64,000 nt of DNA from Christiangramia forsetii KT0803 (lineage in GTDB: Bacteria; Bacteroidota; Bacteroidia; Flavobacteriales; Flavobacteriaceae), in contig NC_008571.1 in assembly GCF_000060345.1 (NCBI RefSeq), positions 434,001 to 498,000 of the forward strand, written 5' to 3'. The notes under the pieces are model-generated. The model saw only the letters and a list, made by a program, of their open reading frames with translations, searched no databases and was not told the DNA's origin. How positions within the stretch are numbered: the stretch's first letter is position 1; every line of letters starts with the position of its first letter. The position numbers and the translations under genes were made by a program. This document shows, piece after piece, positions 1 through 8,366 of the stretch.

Positions 1-1
1 T

Positions 2-3000
2 GTTTCAACAACAGCGGGAACACCACCTTTTTCTTATACTTATTCTACTACTGGTGCTACGGTTACGAATAGCACTTCTGGAACTGGTAGTGGGTCTTTG
101 TTTAATGTGGGAGTAACAAATGTCACTGTTACTGCTGGCAATAGTTGTGGGAATGATAAGGAGAGTTTTGCGGTGACAGTGACCGACGATGGCCCTCCTG
201 TCCTTACCGCAGGCGCTAACCAGGATGTAGTTCTTGGCGAGAATTGTTCGATAATAGTTCCTGATGTCACCGGATCTGCAACCGACAATTGTGCGGGCAC
301 AATGATTACCCAACTTCCAACAGCCGGAACAGTGGTGACTGCTATTGATGGAGAGATCATTAATGTTGAAGTAACGGCTACGGATGCTGCTGGAAATACA
401 GATACCGTTAATGTTATACTGACTGCTCAGGACGAAACTGATCCAGTCCTTACCGCAGCTGCCAACCAGGAGGTTGTTCTTGGCGAGAATTGTTCGATAG
501 TAGTTCCGGATGTCACCGGATCTGCAACCGACAATTGTGCGGGCACTACTATTACCCAACTTCCAACAGCTGGAACAATAGTAACTGCTATTGATGGAGA
601 AACGATTAATGTTGAAGTGACCGCTACAGATGCTGCCGGAAATACCGATATCGCTTCTGTGGTATTGACCGCTCAGGATGAAACTGATCCGATACTTACT
701 GCAGGGGCTAATCAGGATGTAATCCTTGGCGAGAATTGCTCGATAATAGTTCCGGATGTAACCGGATCTGCAACCGACAATTGTGCTGGAACAACGTTTA
801 CCCAACTTCCAACAGCCGGAACAGTAGTAACTGCTATTGATGGAGAGATCATTAATATTGAAGTAACGGCTACCGATGCCGCTGGAAATACCGATGAAGC
901 AACAGTAGTACTTACCGCTCAGGATGAAACTGATCCTGTACTTACTGCAGCTGCAAATCAGTATGTAATTCTTGGTGAGAATTGTTCGATAGTAGTTCCT
1001 GATGTCACCGGATCTGCAACCGACAATTGTGTGGGTACAACGATTACCCAACTTCCAACAGCCGGAACAGTAGTAACTGCTATTGATGGAGAGACCATTA
1101 ATATTGAAGTAACGGCTACGGATGCTGCTGGAAACACAGACACTGCTAGTGTAATACTGACTGCTCAGGATGAAACTGATCCGATACTTACCGCAGGGGC
1201 TAATCAGGATGTAATTCTTGGCGAGAATTGTTCGATAGTAGTTCCGGATGTAACCGGATCTGCAACCGACAATTGTGCTGGAACAACGATTACCCAACTT
1301 CCAACAGCCGGAACAGTAGTGACCGCTATTGACGGAGATACAATCAATGTTGAAGTAACCGCTACGGATGCTGCTGGAAACACAGATACAGCTACCGTGG
1401 TATTGACCGCTCAGGATGAAACTGATCCTGTACTTACTGCAGCGGCCAACCAGGATGTAATTCTTGGCGAGAATTGTTCAATAGTAGTTCCGGATGTCAC
1501 CGGATCTGCAACCGACAATTGTGCTGGAACAACGATTACCCAACTTCCAATAGCCGGAACAGTAGTAACCGCCATTGATGGAGAAACCATTAATGTTGAA
1601 GTAACGGCTACGGATGCTGCTGGAAATACAGACACTGCTAATGTAATACTGACTGCCCAGGATGAAACTGATCCTGTCCTTAACGCAGGTGCCAACCAGG
1701 AGGTTGTCCTTGGCGAGAATTGTTCTATAATAGTTCCGGATGTGACCGGATCTGCAACCGATAATTGCGAGGGCACTACTATTACCCAACTTCCAACAGC
1801 CGGAACAGTAGTGACCGCCATTGATGGAGAAACCATTAATGTTGAAGTAACGGCTACGGATGCTGCTGGAAACACAGACACTGCTAATGTAATACTGACT
1901 GCCCAGGATGAAACTGATCCTGTCCTTACCGCAGGCGTTAATCAGGATGTAATCCTTGGTGAGAATTGTTCGATAGTAGTTCCGGATGTAACCGGATCTG
2001 CAACCGACAATTGTGCTGGAACAACGATTACCCAACTTCCAACAGCCGGAACAGTAGTAAGCACCATTGATGGAGAGACTGTAAATGTTGAAGTAACAGC
2101 TACTGATGCTGCCGGAAATACAGATACAGCTACTGTGATATTGACTGCTCAGGATGAAACTGATCCGATAATTACCGCAGGGGCTAATCAGGATGTAGTT
2201 CTTGGTGAGAATTGTTCTATAATAGTTCCTGATGTCACCGGATCTGCAACCGACAATTGTGCTGGAACAACGATTACCCAACTTCCAACAGCCGGAACAG
2301 TAGTAACCGCCATTGATGGGGAGACGATTGAGGTTGAAGTAACAGCTACTGATGCTGCTGGAAATACGGATATCGCTTCAGTTGTATTGACCGCTCAGGA
2401 TGAAACTGATCCGGTACTTACTGCAGGGGCTAATCAGGATGTAATCCTTGGCGAGAATTGTTCGATAGTAGTTCCGGATGTCACCGGATCTGCAACCGAC
2501 AATTGTGCGGGCACTACTTTTACCCAACTTCCAACAGCTGGAACAATAGTAACTGCTATTGATGGAGAAACAATCAATGTTGGAGTAACCGCTACAGATG
2601 CTGCCGGAAATACAGATACAGCTACCGTGGTATTGACCGCTCAGGATGAAACTGATCCGATCCTAACTGCAGCGGCCAATCAGGATGTAATCCTTGGCGA
2701 GAATTGTTCGATAGTAGTTCCGGATGTGACCGGATCTGCAACCGACAATTGTGCTGGAACAACGATTACCCAACTTCCAACAGCCGGAACAGTAGTAACT
2801 GCTATTGATGGAGAAACGATTAATGTTGAAGTAACCGCTACGGATGCTGCTGGAAATACAGATACAGCTACCGTGGTATTGACCGCTCAGGATGAAACTG
2901 ATCCATCAATTACCTGTCCATCTAATCAAACAAGAGCCAATGATGCGGGAACTTGTTCCTATACAGTTATAAGTACTGAATTTGATCCTAGCTTTGATGA

Positions 3001-4258
3001 TAATTGTTCAGGTGCCACTGCTTCTAATGATTACAATAACTCATCTACTTTAGCAGGGGCTATATTTAAAGAAGGAGAAACAGAAGTTACCTGGACAGTA
3101 AAAGATGTTGCAGGTAATCAAACTGCTTGTAAATTTAAAGTAACTGTAACGAATGAAGCTCCAGTAATAAATAGTCTTAGTGGCCCTGTAGGACCTGTTC
3201 AAGTTGGAACTGAAATAACTTTAACTGCTCAATTTACAGATAACAATTTGGAGTCTGCAACCTGGAGGTTAATTACGAATGATGCGGTTGTAGATATATA
3301 TACGTATTCTTGTGAGGATTGTATAGAAGGAAACACTATTACTGGAAGTTTCACTCCGGAGCCGGGAGTTTATATAGTAGAACTAGAAGTGACAGATTCC
3401 TGTGGCGAGATTCAAACTCTTCAGTACGAGTATATAGTCATATTTGATCCTACCGATGGTTTTGTAACCGGTGGTGGCTGGATAGATTCGCCAGTAGGTG
3501 CTATGGGAGGGGGTTATGCGGATGCTACAGGAAGAGCGAACTTCGGTTTCAACGCCAAGTATAAAAATGGCAGGAACAATGTGAACGAAGTTGATGGTCA
3601 TACCAACTTCCAATTTAAAGCGGGTGACCTTCATTTTTCAAGCTTTGAACACGATGACATGAGCTTGGTAATATCAGGAAAAAAAGCCACTTATACAGGC
3701 TATGGAACCGTTAATGGAATTGGGAATCATAGATTTAGAGTAATTGCCATAGATGGAAATACCAATGGGGAAAACGCTCCTGATGAATTTAGGATCAAGA
3801 TATGGGGAAATAATTCCAACAGCGTTGTGCTTTATGATAATCAGCGGGGAGAAGCAGAAAGTTCAGATCTTGCAACCTCGCTCAGTGGCGGCTCTATAGT
3901 AATCCATAAACCAAAAGGGGGAGTTAAGAATAATAAAAATGTAGAGTTAACAGAAAAAACTGAAGTTCAGAATCTGGAGCCAGAATCATTGGAAATCCTG
4001 AATTCACTTGGAGTTGCACCAAATCCAATGAGTTATTCAACTGAAATACGTTTCAGTTTAAAAGAAAGAGTACGGGCAGACCTTGTGATCTATGATTTTA
4101 ATGGAAAACTTGTAAGAAGCTTGTATTCACAGGTAGTAGATGCAAACGAAGTTATTCAGGTGACTTTTAATCGGGATAACCTTATGAGTGGAATCTATAT
4201 TTGTAAATTATCCACAGGCTCAGGAAAAACTTATGAAAAACAGATTATAATAAAATAA
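2..4258 (+). CDS. Giant HYR-repeat surface protein with T9SS sorting domain (5' truncated)
   Basis: The frame is open from base 2, so the true start lies upstream; the first in-window start-like codon (TTG at 98) is internal. Visible order: a short Thr/Ser-rich Ig-like piece; eleven 82-residue HYR-type repeats (nt 185-2890), each with the core LGENCSIxVPDVTGSATDNC and ending DAAGNTD; one diverged HYR-like unit (about nt 2890-3150); a PKD-like module (about 3160-3440); a module running from GFVTGGGWI to FRIKIW (about 3460-3850) often found after such repeats in surface proteins; and a C-terminal T9SS type A-like sorting domain starting APNPMS and ending in Lys. The expected role is an exported adhesin or structural surface protein, passing the outer membrane through T9SS. 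Paired cysteines in every repeat suggest disulfides. A hairpin terminator follows. The ligand is unknown. Confidence 0.9.
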   Translation, partial: VSTTAGTPPFSYTYSTTGATVTNSTSGTGSGSLFNVGVTNVTVTAGNSCGNDKESFAVTVTDDGPPVLTAGANQDVVLGENCSIIVPDVTGSATDNCAGTMITQLPTAGTVVTAIDGEIINVEVTATDAAGNTDTVNVILTAQDETDPVLTAAANQEVVLGENCSIVVPDVTGSATDNCAGTTITQLPTAGTIVTAIDGETINVEVTATDAAGNTDIASVVLTAQDETDPILTAGANQDVILGENCSIIVPDVTGSATDNCAGTTFTQLPTAGTVVTAIDGEIINIEVTATDAAGNTDEATVVLTAQDETDPVLTAAANQYVILGENCSIVVPDVTGSATDNCVGTTITQLPTAGTVVTAIDGETINIEVTATDAAGNTDTASVILTAQDETDPILTAGANQDVILGENCSIVVPDVTGSATDNCAGTTITQLPTAGTVVTAIDGDTINVEVTATDAAGNTDTATVVLTAQDETDPVLTAAANQDVILGENCSIVVPDVTGSATDNCAGTTITQLPIAGTVVTAIDGETINVEVTATDAAGNTDTANVILTAQDETDPVLNAGANQEVVLGENCSIIVPDVTGSATDNCEGTTITQLPTAGTVVTAIDGETINVEVTATDAAGNTDTANVILTAQDETDPVLTAGVNQDVILGENCSIVVPDVTGSATDNCAGTTITQLPTAGTVVSTIDGETVNVEVTATDAAGNTDTATVILTAQDETDPIITAGANQDVVLGENCSIIVPDVTGSATDNCAGTTITQLPTAGTVVTAIDGETIEVEVTATDAAGNTDIASVVLTAQDETDPVLTAGANQDVILGENCSIVVPDVTGSATDNCAGTTFTQLPTAGTIVTAIDGETINVGVTATDAAGNTDTATVVLTAQDETDPILTAAANQDVILGENCSIVVPDVTGSATDNCAGTTITQLPTAGTVVTAIDGETINVEVTATDAAGNTDTATVVLTAQDETDPSITCPSNQTRANDAGTCSYTVISTEFDPSFDDNCSGATASNDYNNSSTLAGAIFKEGETEVTWTVKDVAGNQTACKFKVTVTNEAPVINSLSGPVGPVQVGTEITLTAQFTDNNLESATWRLITNDAVVDIYTYSCEDCIEGNTITGSFTPEPGVYIVELEVTDSCGEIQTLQYEYIVIFDPTDGFVTGGGWIDSPVGAMGGGYADATGRANFGFNAKYKNGRNNVNEVDGHTNFQFKAGDLHFSSFEHDDMSLVISGKKATYTGYGTVNGIGNHRFRVIAIDGNTNGENAPDEFRIKIWGNNSNSVVLYDNQRGEAESSDLATSLSGGSIVIHKPKGGVKNNKNVELTEKTEVQNLEPESLEILNSLGVAPNPMSYSTEIRFSLKERVRADLVIYDFNGKLVRSLYSQVVDANEVIQVTFNRDNLMSGIYICKLSTGSGKTYEKQIIIK
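185..2890 (+). repeat. Eleven tandem 246-bp coding repeats
   Basis: The unit starting GATGAAACTGATCC recurs with an exact 246-bp period (for example GAATTGTTCG or its variant at 241, 487 and 733). 11 x 246 = 2706 bp fits positions 185 to 2890 with no indel. Copies are nearly identical in DNA, differing mostly by scattered single substitutions, which points to recent expansion or gene conversion. Each unit encodes one 82-residue HYR-type domain. Confidence 0.95.
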
Positions 4259-4283
4259 GGTAGAGAAATATATAAATTTGAAT

Positions 4284-4315
4284 AAAATCCGGTATCAGGC
4301 CGGATTTTATTTTTT
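4284..4315 (+). terminator. Rho-independent terminator of the HYR-repeat gene
   Basis: A perfect 9-bp stem (AAAATCCGG at 4284-4292 with CCGGATTTT at 4300-4308), a 7-nt loop and a following T-rich run, 25 bp after the stop codon. Confidence 0.85.
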
Positions 4316-4455
4316 AGTCTAAGTCATCTATTTAAATAATAGTAGTTCTATCGAAATTTTGTTTTTTTTAAGCCTTAGCGTTAAATCTTGCACAAATAAT
4401 TTATTTAAAAGTACTTATCTGATAAATTAGCCCTCCAAGTAAAAATAATAAACCT

Positions 4456-4818
4456 ATGGCAGCTTATTTTAATTCTAACCAACTTAGAACTTCTTTACAG
4501 GAATTGGTGAAAGTATATATTTCTGAATGTCAAGAATGTAAAATGTTACCGCAAGATTGTATTGATCTTTTGAGACATAATTTTTTAGCGGAGTTTGTGA
4601 GCTATGATAATACCAATAATACTATTGAGATCGGGATGAATAAATCTGAAGATTTTGATGGATATCCAGAAATAGAAATTTATACTTTTCCTTTAGCAGA
4701 TATTGGTAAAAAAGTAGATTACTCTTTTAAAAATAATAATGAAGATCTCGAGTTTTACGGAAAGATAATTGGTAGGAGAAAAGGAATTGGCTCTAATTCT
4801 GTTGTTTTAATGGAATAA
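4456..4818 (+). CDS. Hypothetical protein, 120 residues
   Basis: I do not recognise a family. The ATG at 4456 starts a 120-residue, acidic, probably cytoplasmic protein with no signal peptide or membrane segment. The N-terminal third is helical in character and carries three cysteines (CQECKMLPQDC, about residues 26-36) that could bind metal or be redox active, though no standard motif is complete. The C-terminal part looks like beta strands (EIEIYTFPL, DLEFYGKIIGRRKG). It stands alone between a terminator-closed surface gene and a strong bidirectional hairpin. AT-rich codon use matches the neighbours, so there is no sign of transfer. Confidence 0.7.
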   Translation: MAAYFNSNQLRTSLQELVKVYISECQECKMLPQDCIDLLRHNFLAEFVSYDNTNNTIEIGMNKSEDFDGYPEIEIYTFPLADIGKKVDYSFKNNNEDLEFYGKIIGRRKGIGSNSVVLME

Positions 4819-4840
4819 GAAATATTCTTCACTCCCCGGG

Positions 4841-4874
4841 AAAAGCAATTTTAATGTATTTTAAAATTGCTTTT
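4841..4874. terminator. Bidirectional terminator between convergent genes
   Basis: A perfect 14-bp stem (AAAAGCAATTTTAA at 4841-4854 and its complement at 4861-4874) with a 6-nt loop. The A run on the left and T run on the right let it serve both the 120-residue hypothetical gene (+) and ypdA (-). Confidence 0.85.
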
Positions 4875-4883
4875 TTTAATGCA

Positions 4884-5882
4884 TTATGTTGAAGTTAATA
4901 TATCCTGTTTTTTATCAAGGTGGTTTATGATTATTTTTGCATGAATTCTGGAATTTTCGATAAACCATTTATGGGTTTCTACACCGCCACAAATTACTCC
5001 CGCGAGAAATATTCCCGGAACATTAGTCTCCATAGTATTCTCATTATAAAGCGGAATTTTTTTACCGTCTTCTGACAGTTTTATTCCTAAATCTTGTAGA
5101 AAGCCAAAATTGGGTCTGTACCCAGTGAGCAGGAGCGTAAAATCATTTTCGATAATTTCTTCTCCATTAGGAGTATCTAAAATCACTTCATTCTCTTTTA
5201 TCTCCCTTAAAGAGGAATTAAAATAAGCTTTAATGCTGCCTTCTTCAATACGGTTAATAATATCTGGTCTTACCCAGTATTTTACTCTATCACCAATCTC
5301 AGGTTTCCTAACGATCATGGTGACATCTCCTCCTTTTCTATATATCTCTAATGCTGCATCTACCGCAGAATTGCTGGCACCAACAACGATAGTTTTTTGG
5401 GTGGCATAATAATGCGGATCATTGTAGTAATGAGAAACTTTTGGCAATTCTTCCCCTTTAACTCCAAGGTAATTTGGAATATCATAAAAACCTGTTGCAA
5501 CAATTACATTTTCTGCCTGGTATTCATTTTTTGAAGTAATAATATTATGTACATTATCGGCGGCAGATTTGATGTTAGTAACTTTTTCGAATAAATGAAT
5601 ATTAATATCATTCGTGGTAGCAATCCTCCTGTAATACTCCAAAGCTTCTCGTTTCCCTGGCTTTGGATTATTACTAATAAATGGAATATTATCCAATTCC
5701 AGTTTCTCTGAAGTAGAAAAGAAAGTCATATTGGTAGGGTAGTGGAACAGAGAGTTAACCAGACATCCTTTCTCAAGAACAATATATGAAAGTCCCTTTT
5801 TTTCTGCTTCCAAAGCGCAGGCTATGCCTATTGGACCACCTCCAATAATTACGACATCGTATTTGTTTTCAGGAATTTGCAA
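4884..5882 (-). CDS. ypdA: YpdA-family NAD(P)/FAD oxidoreductase (putative bacillithiol disulfide reductase)
   Basis: 332 residues with an FAD-binding Rossmann motif at the N-terminus (VVIIGGGPIGIACALEAEKK, about 10-29) and a second nucleotide-binding motif in the middle (VVGASNSAVDAALEIYRKGG). There is no CxxC active-site pair of the thioredoxin reductase type, which fits YpdA rather than TrxB. In Firmicutes YpdA reduces bacillithiol disulfide; several Bacteroidota also make bacillithiol, so that role is inferred. The gene overlaps the end of rpe by 14 bp and is almost certainly co-transcribed with it. The bidirectional hairpin at 4841-4874 closes the unit. Confidence 0.85.
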   Translation of the reverse strand: MQIPENKYDVVIIGGGPIGIACALEAEKKGLSYIVLEKGCLVNSLFHYPTNMTFFSTSEKLELDNIPFISNNPKPGKREALEYYRRIATTNDINIHLFEKVTNIKSAADNVHNIITSKNEYQAENVIVATGFYDIPNYLGVKGEELPKVSHYYNDPHYYATQKTIVVGASNSAVDAALEIYRKGGDVTMIVRKPEIGDRVKYWVRPDIINRIEEGSIKAYFNSSLREIKENEVILDTPNGEEIIENDFTLLLTGYRPNFGFLQDLGIKLSEDGKKIPLYNENTMETNVPGIFLAGVICGGVETHKWFIENSRIHAKIIINHLDKKQDILTST

Positions 5883-6531
5883 TTTTCTTTAAGTTTTTTA
5901 TGGTTTGTGGCTGGTCTTCAGTTTTAAAGACAAAACTACCTGCAACAAGCACATCTGCACCTGCTTTGGCAAGTTCCGCAGCATTTTTATCTGTAACGCC
6001 ACCATCAATTTCAATTAAGGTAGAGGCGTTGTTCATTTTGATTATTTCTTTTAAGCGTTGTACTTTGCTAAAAGTATTATCAATAAAACTCTGACCTCCA
6101 AACCCGGGATTCACACTCATGATGCAAACTAAGTCGATATCTTTAATCACATCTTTCAAAAGATCTACACTTGTATGTGGGTTAATAGCAACACCAGCCT
6201 TCATGCCTTCAGCTTTAATAGCCTGTAATGTTCGGTGCAGATGGGTGCAAGCCTCATAATGTACTGTAAGGATATTAGCTCCTAATTGGGCAAATTCTTT
6301 GATATATCTATCAGGATCTACGATCATGAGATGAACATCAATTGTTTTTTTAGCATGTTTAGAAATTGCTTTCAACACCGGCATCCCAAAAGATATATTT
6401 GGAACAAAGACTCCATCCATAATATCAATATGAAACCAGTCAGCTTCACTATTATTGATCATTTCTACATCTCGTTGTAGATTTCCGAAATCAGAGGCTA
6501 ATACTGAAGGGGCAATAAGTTTGTTGCTCAT
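5869..6531 (-). CDS. rpe: Ribulose-phosphate 3-epimerase
   Basis: 220 residues, normal for the family, which interconverts ribulose 5-phosphate and xylulose 5-phosphate in the pentose phosphate pathway. TIM-barrel signature segments are all present: APSVLASDF near the N-terminus, WFHIDIMDGVFVPN with the metal-binding His and catalytic Asp, VHLM, the phosphate-contacting VNPGFGGQ, and IDGGV with the second catalytic Asp. The ATG at 6531 is preceded by a -7-like box at 6554-6561. Its last 14 bp overlap ypdA, forming an rpe-ypdA unit. Confidence 0.97.
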   Translation of the reverse strand: MSNKLIAPSVLASDFGNLQRDVEMINNSEADWFHIDIMDGVFVPNISFGMPVLKAISKHAKKTIDVHLMIVDPDRYIKEFAQLGANILTVHYEACTHLHRTLQAIKAEGMKAGVAINPHTSVDLLKDVIKDIDLVCIMSVNPGFGGQSFIDNTFSKVQRLKEIIKMNNASTLIEIDGGVTDKNAAELAKAGADVLVAGSFVFKTEDQPQTIKNLKKIANS

Positions 6532-6553
6532 TATAATTGTGTTGTGTTTAGGG

Positions 6554-6561
6554 CAAAAATA
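6554..6561 (-). promoter_or_regulatory. Putative -7 box for rpe-ypdA
   Basis: On the minus strand this reads TATTTTTG, matching the Bacteroidota -7 consensus TAnnTTTG, 22 bp ahead of the rpe start codon. I see no clear -33 TTG at the usual distance. Confidence 0.45.
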
Positions 6562-6585
6562 AAAAGAAAATGATGCATTGCCGGC

Positions 6586-6987
6586 TTATATGATAAATGC
6601 TTTTAAAATGTTTGAAACAGCTCTTTGAAGTGGTTCGTCTAGTACTTCAATATATTTTTCATAATTGTTCAATCTAGCGCTATTATATTTGGCATCCTCT
6701 GAAATGAAATCAGATTTATAACCATCAAATGACTCGTTGTGAATAGGCTTTTGAAAAAGCTTAATTATATTGTGATGTCTGCGATCATTTTCAATTTTCC
6801 GATAAAGTTCAGTAACATCTTCTTTTCTGCCTTCAATAACCTGAAAAAAATTACCTTCTGAAAATAATAGCAGACCGGTAATATTATCTTTATTATTTTG
6901 ATCTTCAGAAGAATAAAGAATCCTTTGAATTTCATTTTCTTGCAGATCCTTTGATGCTGTACTTACATAGCTAATAGCATATCTCAT
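6586..6987 (-). CDS. BLUF-domain blue-light sensor, stand-alone
   Basis: 133 residues, almost entirely one BLUF domain. Seen directly: Tyr7 (SYVSTA) and Gln49 (FFQVIEG), the photoactive pair, the conserved Asn31/32 before DNITGLLLF, and the DRRHHN segment. These should bind flavin and shift its hydrogen bonds in blue light. There is no attached output domain, so it belongs to the short BLUF class that signals through a partner protein. In the F-x-x-W-x-M segment the usual Trp and Met are replaced (FDGYKS, Tyr90 and Ser92). It lies downstream of rpoD on the same strand, but the strong rpoD terminator at 7084-7105 suggests separate transcription. The target is unknown. Confidence 0.88.
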   Translation of the reverse strand: MRYAISYVSTASKDLQENEIQRILYSSEDQNNKDNITGLLLFSEGNFFQVIEGRKEDVTELYRKIENDRRHHNIIKLFQKPIHNESFDGYKSDFISEDAKYNSARLNNYEKYIEVLDEPLQRAVSNILKAFII

Positions 6988-7075
6988 AAATGGTTAGGTT
7001 TCATGTTGTAAGCGTAGGGTCTTTTATAAAATTAAAAAATTGATTTCAGAAAATCAATTAGTAATGACGTATTAA

Positions 7076-7105
7076 TAGAAAAAACCCCGGTCATCACTCC
7101 GGGGT
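7076..7105 (-). terminator. rpoD terminator hairpin with AGTGATGA loop
   Basis: On the minus strand, a 7-bp GC-rich stem (ACCCCGG / CCGGGGT, plus positions 7084-7090 and 7099-7105) around an 8-nt loop, followed by TTTTTTCT. This is a good intrinsic terminator about 80 bp after the rpoD stop. Confidence 0.88.
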
Positions 7106-7125
7106 CATTCATCAATCAAAAAACG

Positions 7126-7171
7126 AACAGTTATTTTCATAATGGGTCATCACTCCCATCACTAAACTGTT
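7126..7171 (-). other. Structured 3' UTR element after rpoD with the same loop
   Basis: An outer inverted repeat AACAGTT (7126-7132) / AACTGTT (7165-7171) encloses an inner stem ATGGG (7142-7146) / CCCAT (7155-7159). The inner loop (7147-7154) is the same eight bases as in the terminator hairpin next to it. It begins 15 bp after the rpoD stop codon. Function unknown; it could protect the mRNA 3' end, give rise to a small RNA, or bind a protein. Confidence 0.55.
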
Positions 7172-7186
7172 GTTGCTTTAAATATC

Positions 7187-8050
7187 TTAGCCAAGATACG
7201 TTTTTAAAATTTTACTTCTTGACGTATGTTTTAATCTTCTAATGGCTTTTTCCTTAATTTGACGTACTCTTTCTCTAGTTAGATCAAAAGTCTCGCCAAT
7301 TTCTTCCAAAGTCATAGGATGTTGATCTCCAAGTCCAAAATAAAGTCTGATTACATCAGCTTCACGCGGAGTAAGGGTTTCCAAAGCACGCTCAATTTCT
7401 GTTCTAAGCGACTCATGCAGAAGCTCCTTGTCAGGATTTGGGGATTCCCCAGATCTAAGTACATCATAGAGGTTAGAATCCTCACCTTCTACCAGAGGAG
7501 CATCCATAGATACGTGACGCCCGGAATTTTTCATAGATTCCTTAACGTCGTTAATCGTCATATCTAACTCTTTCGCTATTTCCTCAGCACTAGGCGGACG
7601 CTCATGCGACTGCTCTAAGAAAGCAAAAGTCTTATTGATTTTATTAATAGAACCAATTTTGTTTAACGGTAAACGCACAATCCTGGATTGTTCAGCTAAC
7701 GCCTGAAGGATGCTTTGACGAATCCACCATACGGCATAAGATATAAACTTAAAACCACGCGTTTCATCGAAACGTTTCGCGGCTTTAATTAGTCCTAAAT
7801 TACCCTCATTAATAAGATCGGGGAGGGTTAAACCTTGATTTTGATATTGTTTTGCTACAGAAACCACAAAACGAAGGTTCGCTTTGGTTAGTTTCTCCAG
7901 GGCACGGTCATCACCAGCTTTAATTCTTTGTGCCAATTCTACCTCTTCATCAGCGGTGATCAGGTCTACTTTTCCAATTTCTTGCAAATACTTGTCTAAC
8001 GAAGCGGTTTCACGATTGGTAACCTGCTTCGTAATCTTGAGTTGTCTCAT
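7187..8050 (-). CDS. rpoD: Primary sigma factor RpoD (sigma-70 family, short Bacteroidota form)
   Basis: 287 residues. Region 1.2 ([20 protein letters not shown]), region 2 ([18 protein letters not shown], then [18 protein letters not shown] and [16 protein letters not shown]), region 3 and region 4 ([16 protein letters not shown], then [20 protein letters not shown]) are all present in order. Region 1.1 and the long non-conserved insertion of E. coli sigma-70 are absent, as usual in Bacteroidota, where this sigma recognises TTG/TAnnTTTG promoters. It directs housekeeping transcription. Two hairpins with identical loops follow in the 3' UTR. The upstream gap (8051-8366) must hold its promoter. 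Confidence 0.97.
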   Translation of the reverse strand: MRQLKITKQVTNRETASLDKYLQEIGKVDLITADEEVELAQRIKAGDDRALEKLTKANLRFVVSVAKQYQNQGLTLPDLINEGNLGLIKAAKRFDETRGFKFISYAVWWIRQSILQALAEQSRIVRLPLNKIGSINKINKTFAFLEQSHERPPSAEEIAKELDMTINDVKESMKNSGRHVSMDAPLVEGEDSNLYDVLRSGESPNPDKELLHESLRTEIERALETLTPREADVIRLYFGLGDQHPMTLEEIGETFDLTRERVRQIKEKAIRRLKHTSRSKILKTYLG

Positions 8051-8146
8051 CTATCTTCTCTTGGATTTTAATTGTGCATAGCTCTTCTATATATTTATAC
8101 GTAAGAAGTACTCTTAATGTTACAAAAATTATATTTTATTTTTTTG

Positions 8147-8226
8147 GGCGTTGCACTTTGTGCCGGGCTTTTCGCTTCAAGTCCTCGCTCCTTCCAGTCG
8201 CTGTGGGCTTTCCGCTGCAATCCCTA
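8147..8226. repeat. Degenerate flavobacterial dispersed repeat (candidate)
   Basis: The stretch from TTGGGCGTTGC through CGGGCTTTTCGCT to GGGCTTTCCGCTGCAATCCC is clearly richer in G and C than its flanks. It contains two related blocks (GGGCTTTTCGCTTCAA and GGGCTTTCCGCTGCAA). I recall similar sequences scattered between genes in Flavobacteriaceae genomes; that recollection is not checked here. Confidence 0.45.
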
Positions 8227-8320
8227 ACGCAAATTAATTAATCCTAAAACTTTTAATTTTTTGGATTGCTAAGAAGGTAGTCGGTAACTTATATTCAAAA
8301 TTTCAAAAAATTTTAAAATA

Positions 8321-8348
8321 AAAAAGCCTGGCATTCGCCAGGCTTTTT
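8321..8348 (-). terminator. pnp terminator
   Basis: A perfect 12-bp stem (AAAAAGCCTGGC at 8321-8332 and its complement at 8337-8348) with a 4-nt ATTC loop; it gives a T run on either strand. It sits 19 bp beyond the pnp stop codon. Confidence 0.92.
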
Positions 8349-8366
8349 TCTGAAATATAAGGAGAA

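Larger units (their letters stand above)
8051..8366. other. Intergenic region between pnp and rpoD
   Basis: About 316 bp without a gene. It holds the presumed rpoD promoter (no exact TAnnTTTG box found; a near match TATAATTTTTG lies on the minus strand around 8126-8136), a GC-richer repeat-like stretch at 8147-8226, and the pnp terminator at 8321-8348. Confidence 0.6.

Noticed and set aside
5-2281. Long antisense open frames (430, 156 and 267 residues) opposite the HYR repeats
   Set aside because: They mirror the 246-bp repeat and arise from repeated biased codons on the sense strand; they have no promoter and no sensible protein features.
185-2890. CRISPR-like regular repetition
   Set aside because: The units are contiguous 246-bp coding repeats without spacers, encoding HYR-type domains.
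7084-7159. C-box-like RUGAUGA in the two hairpin loops
   Set aside because: C/D box RNAs are archaeal and eukaryotic; no D box or kink-turn is seen, so the resemblance is treated as chance.
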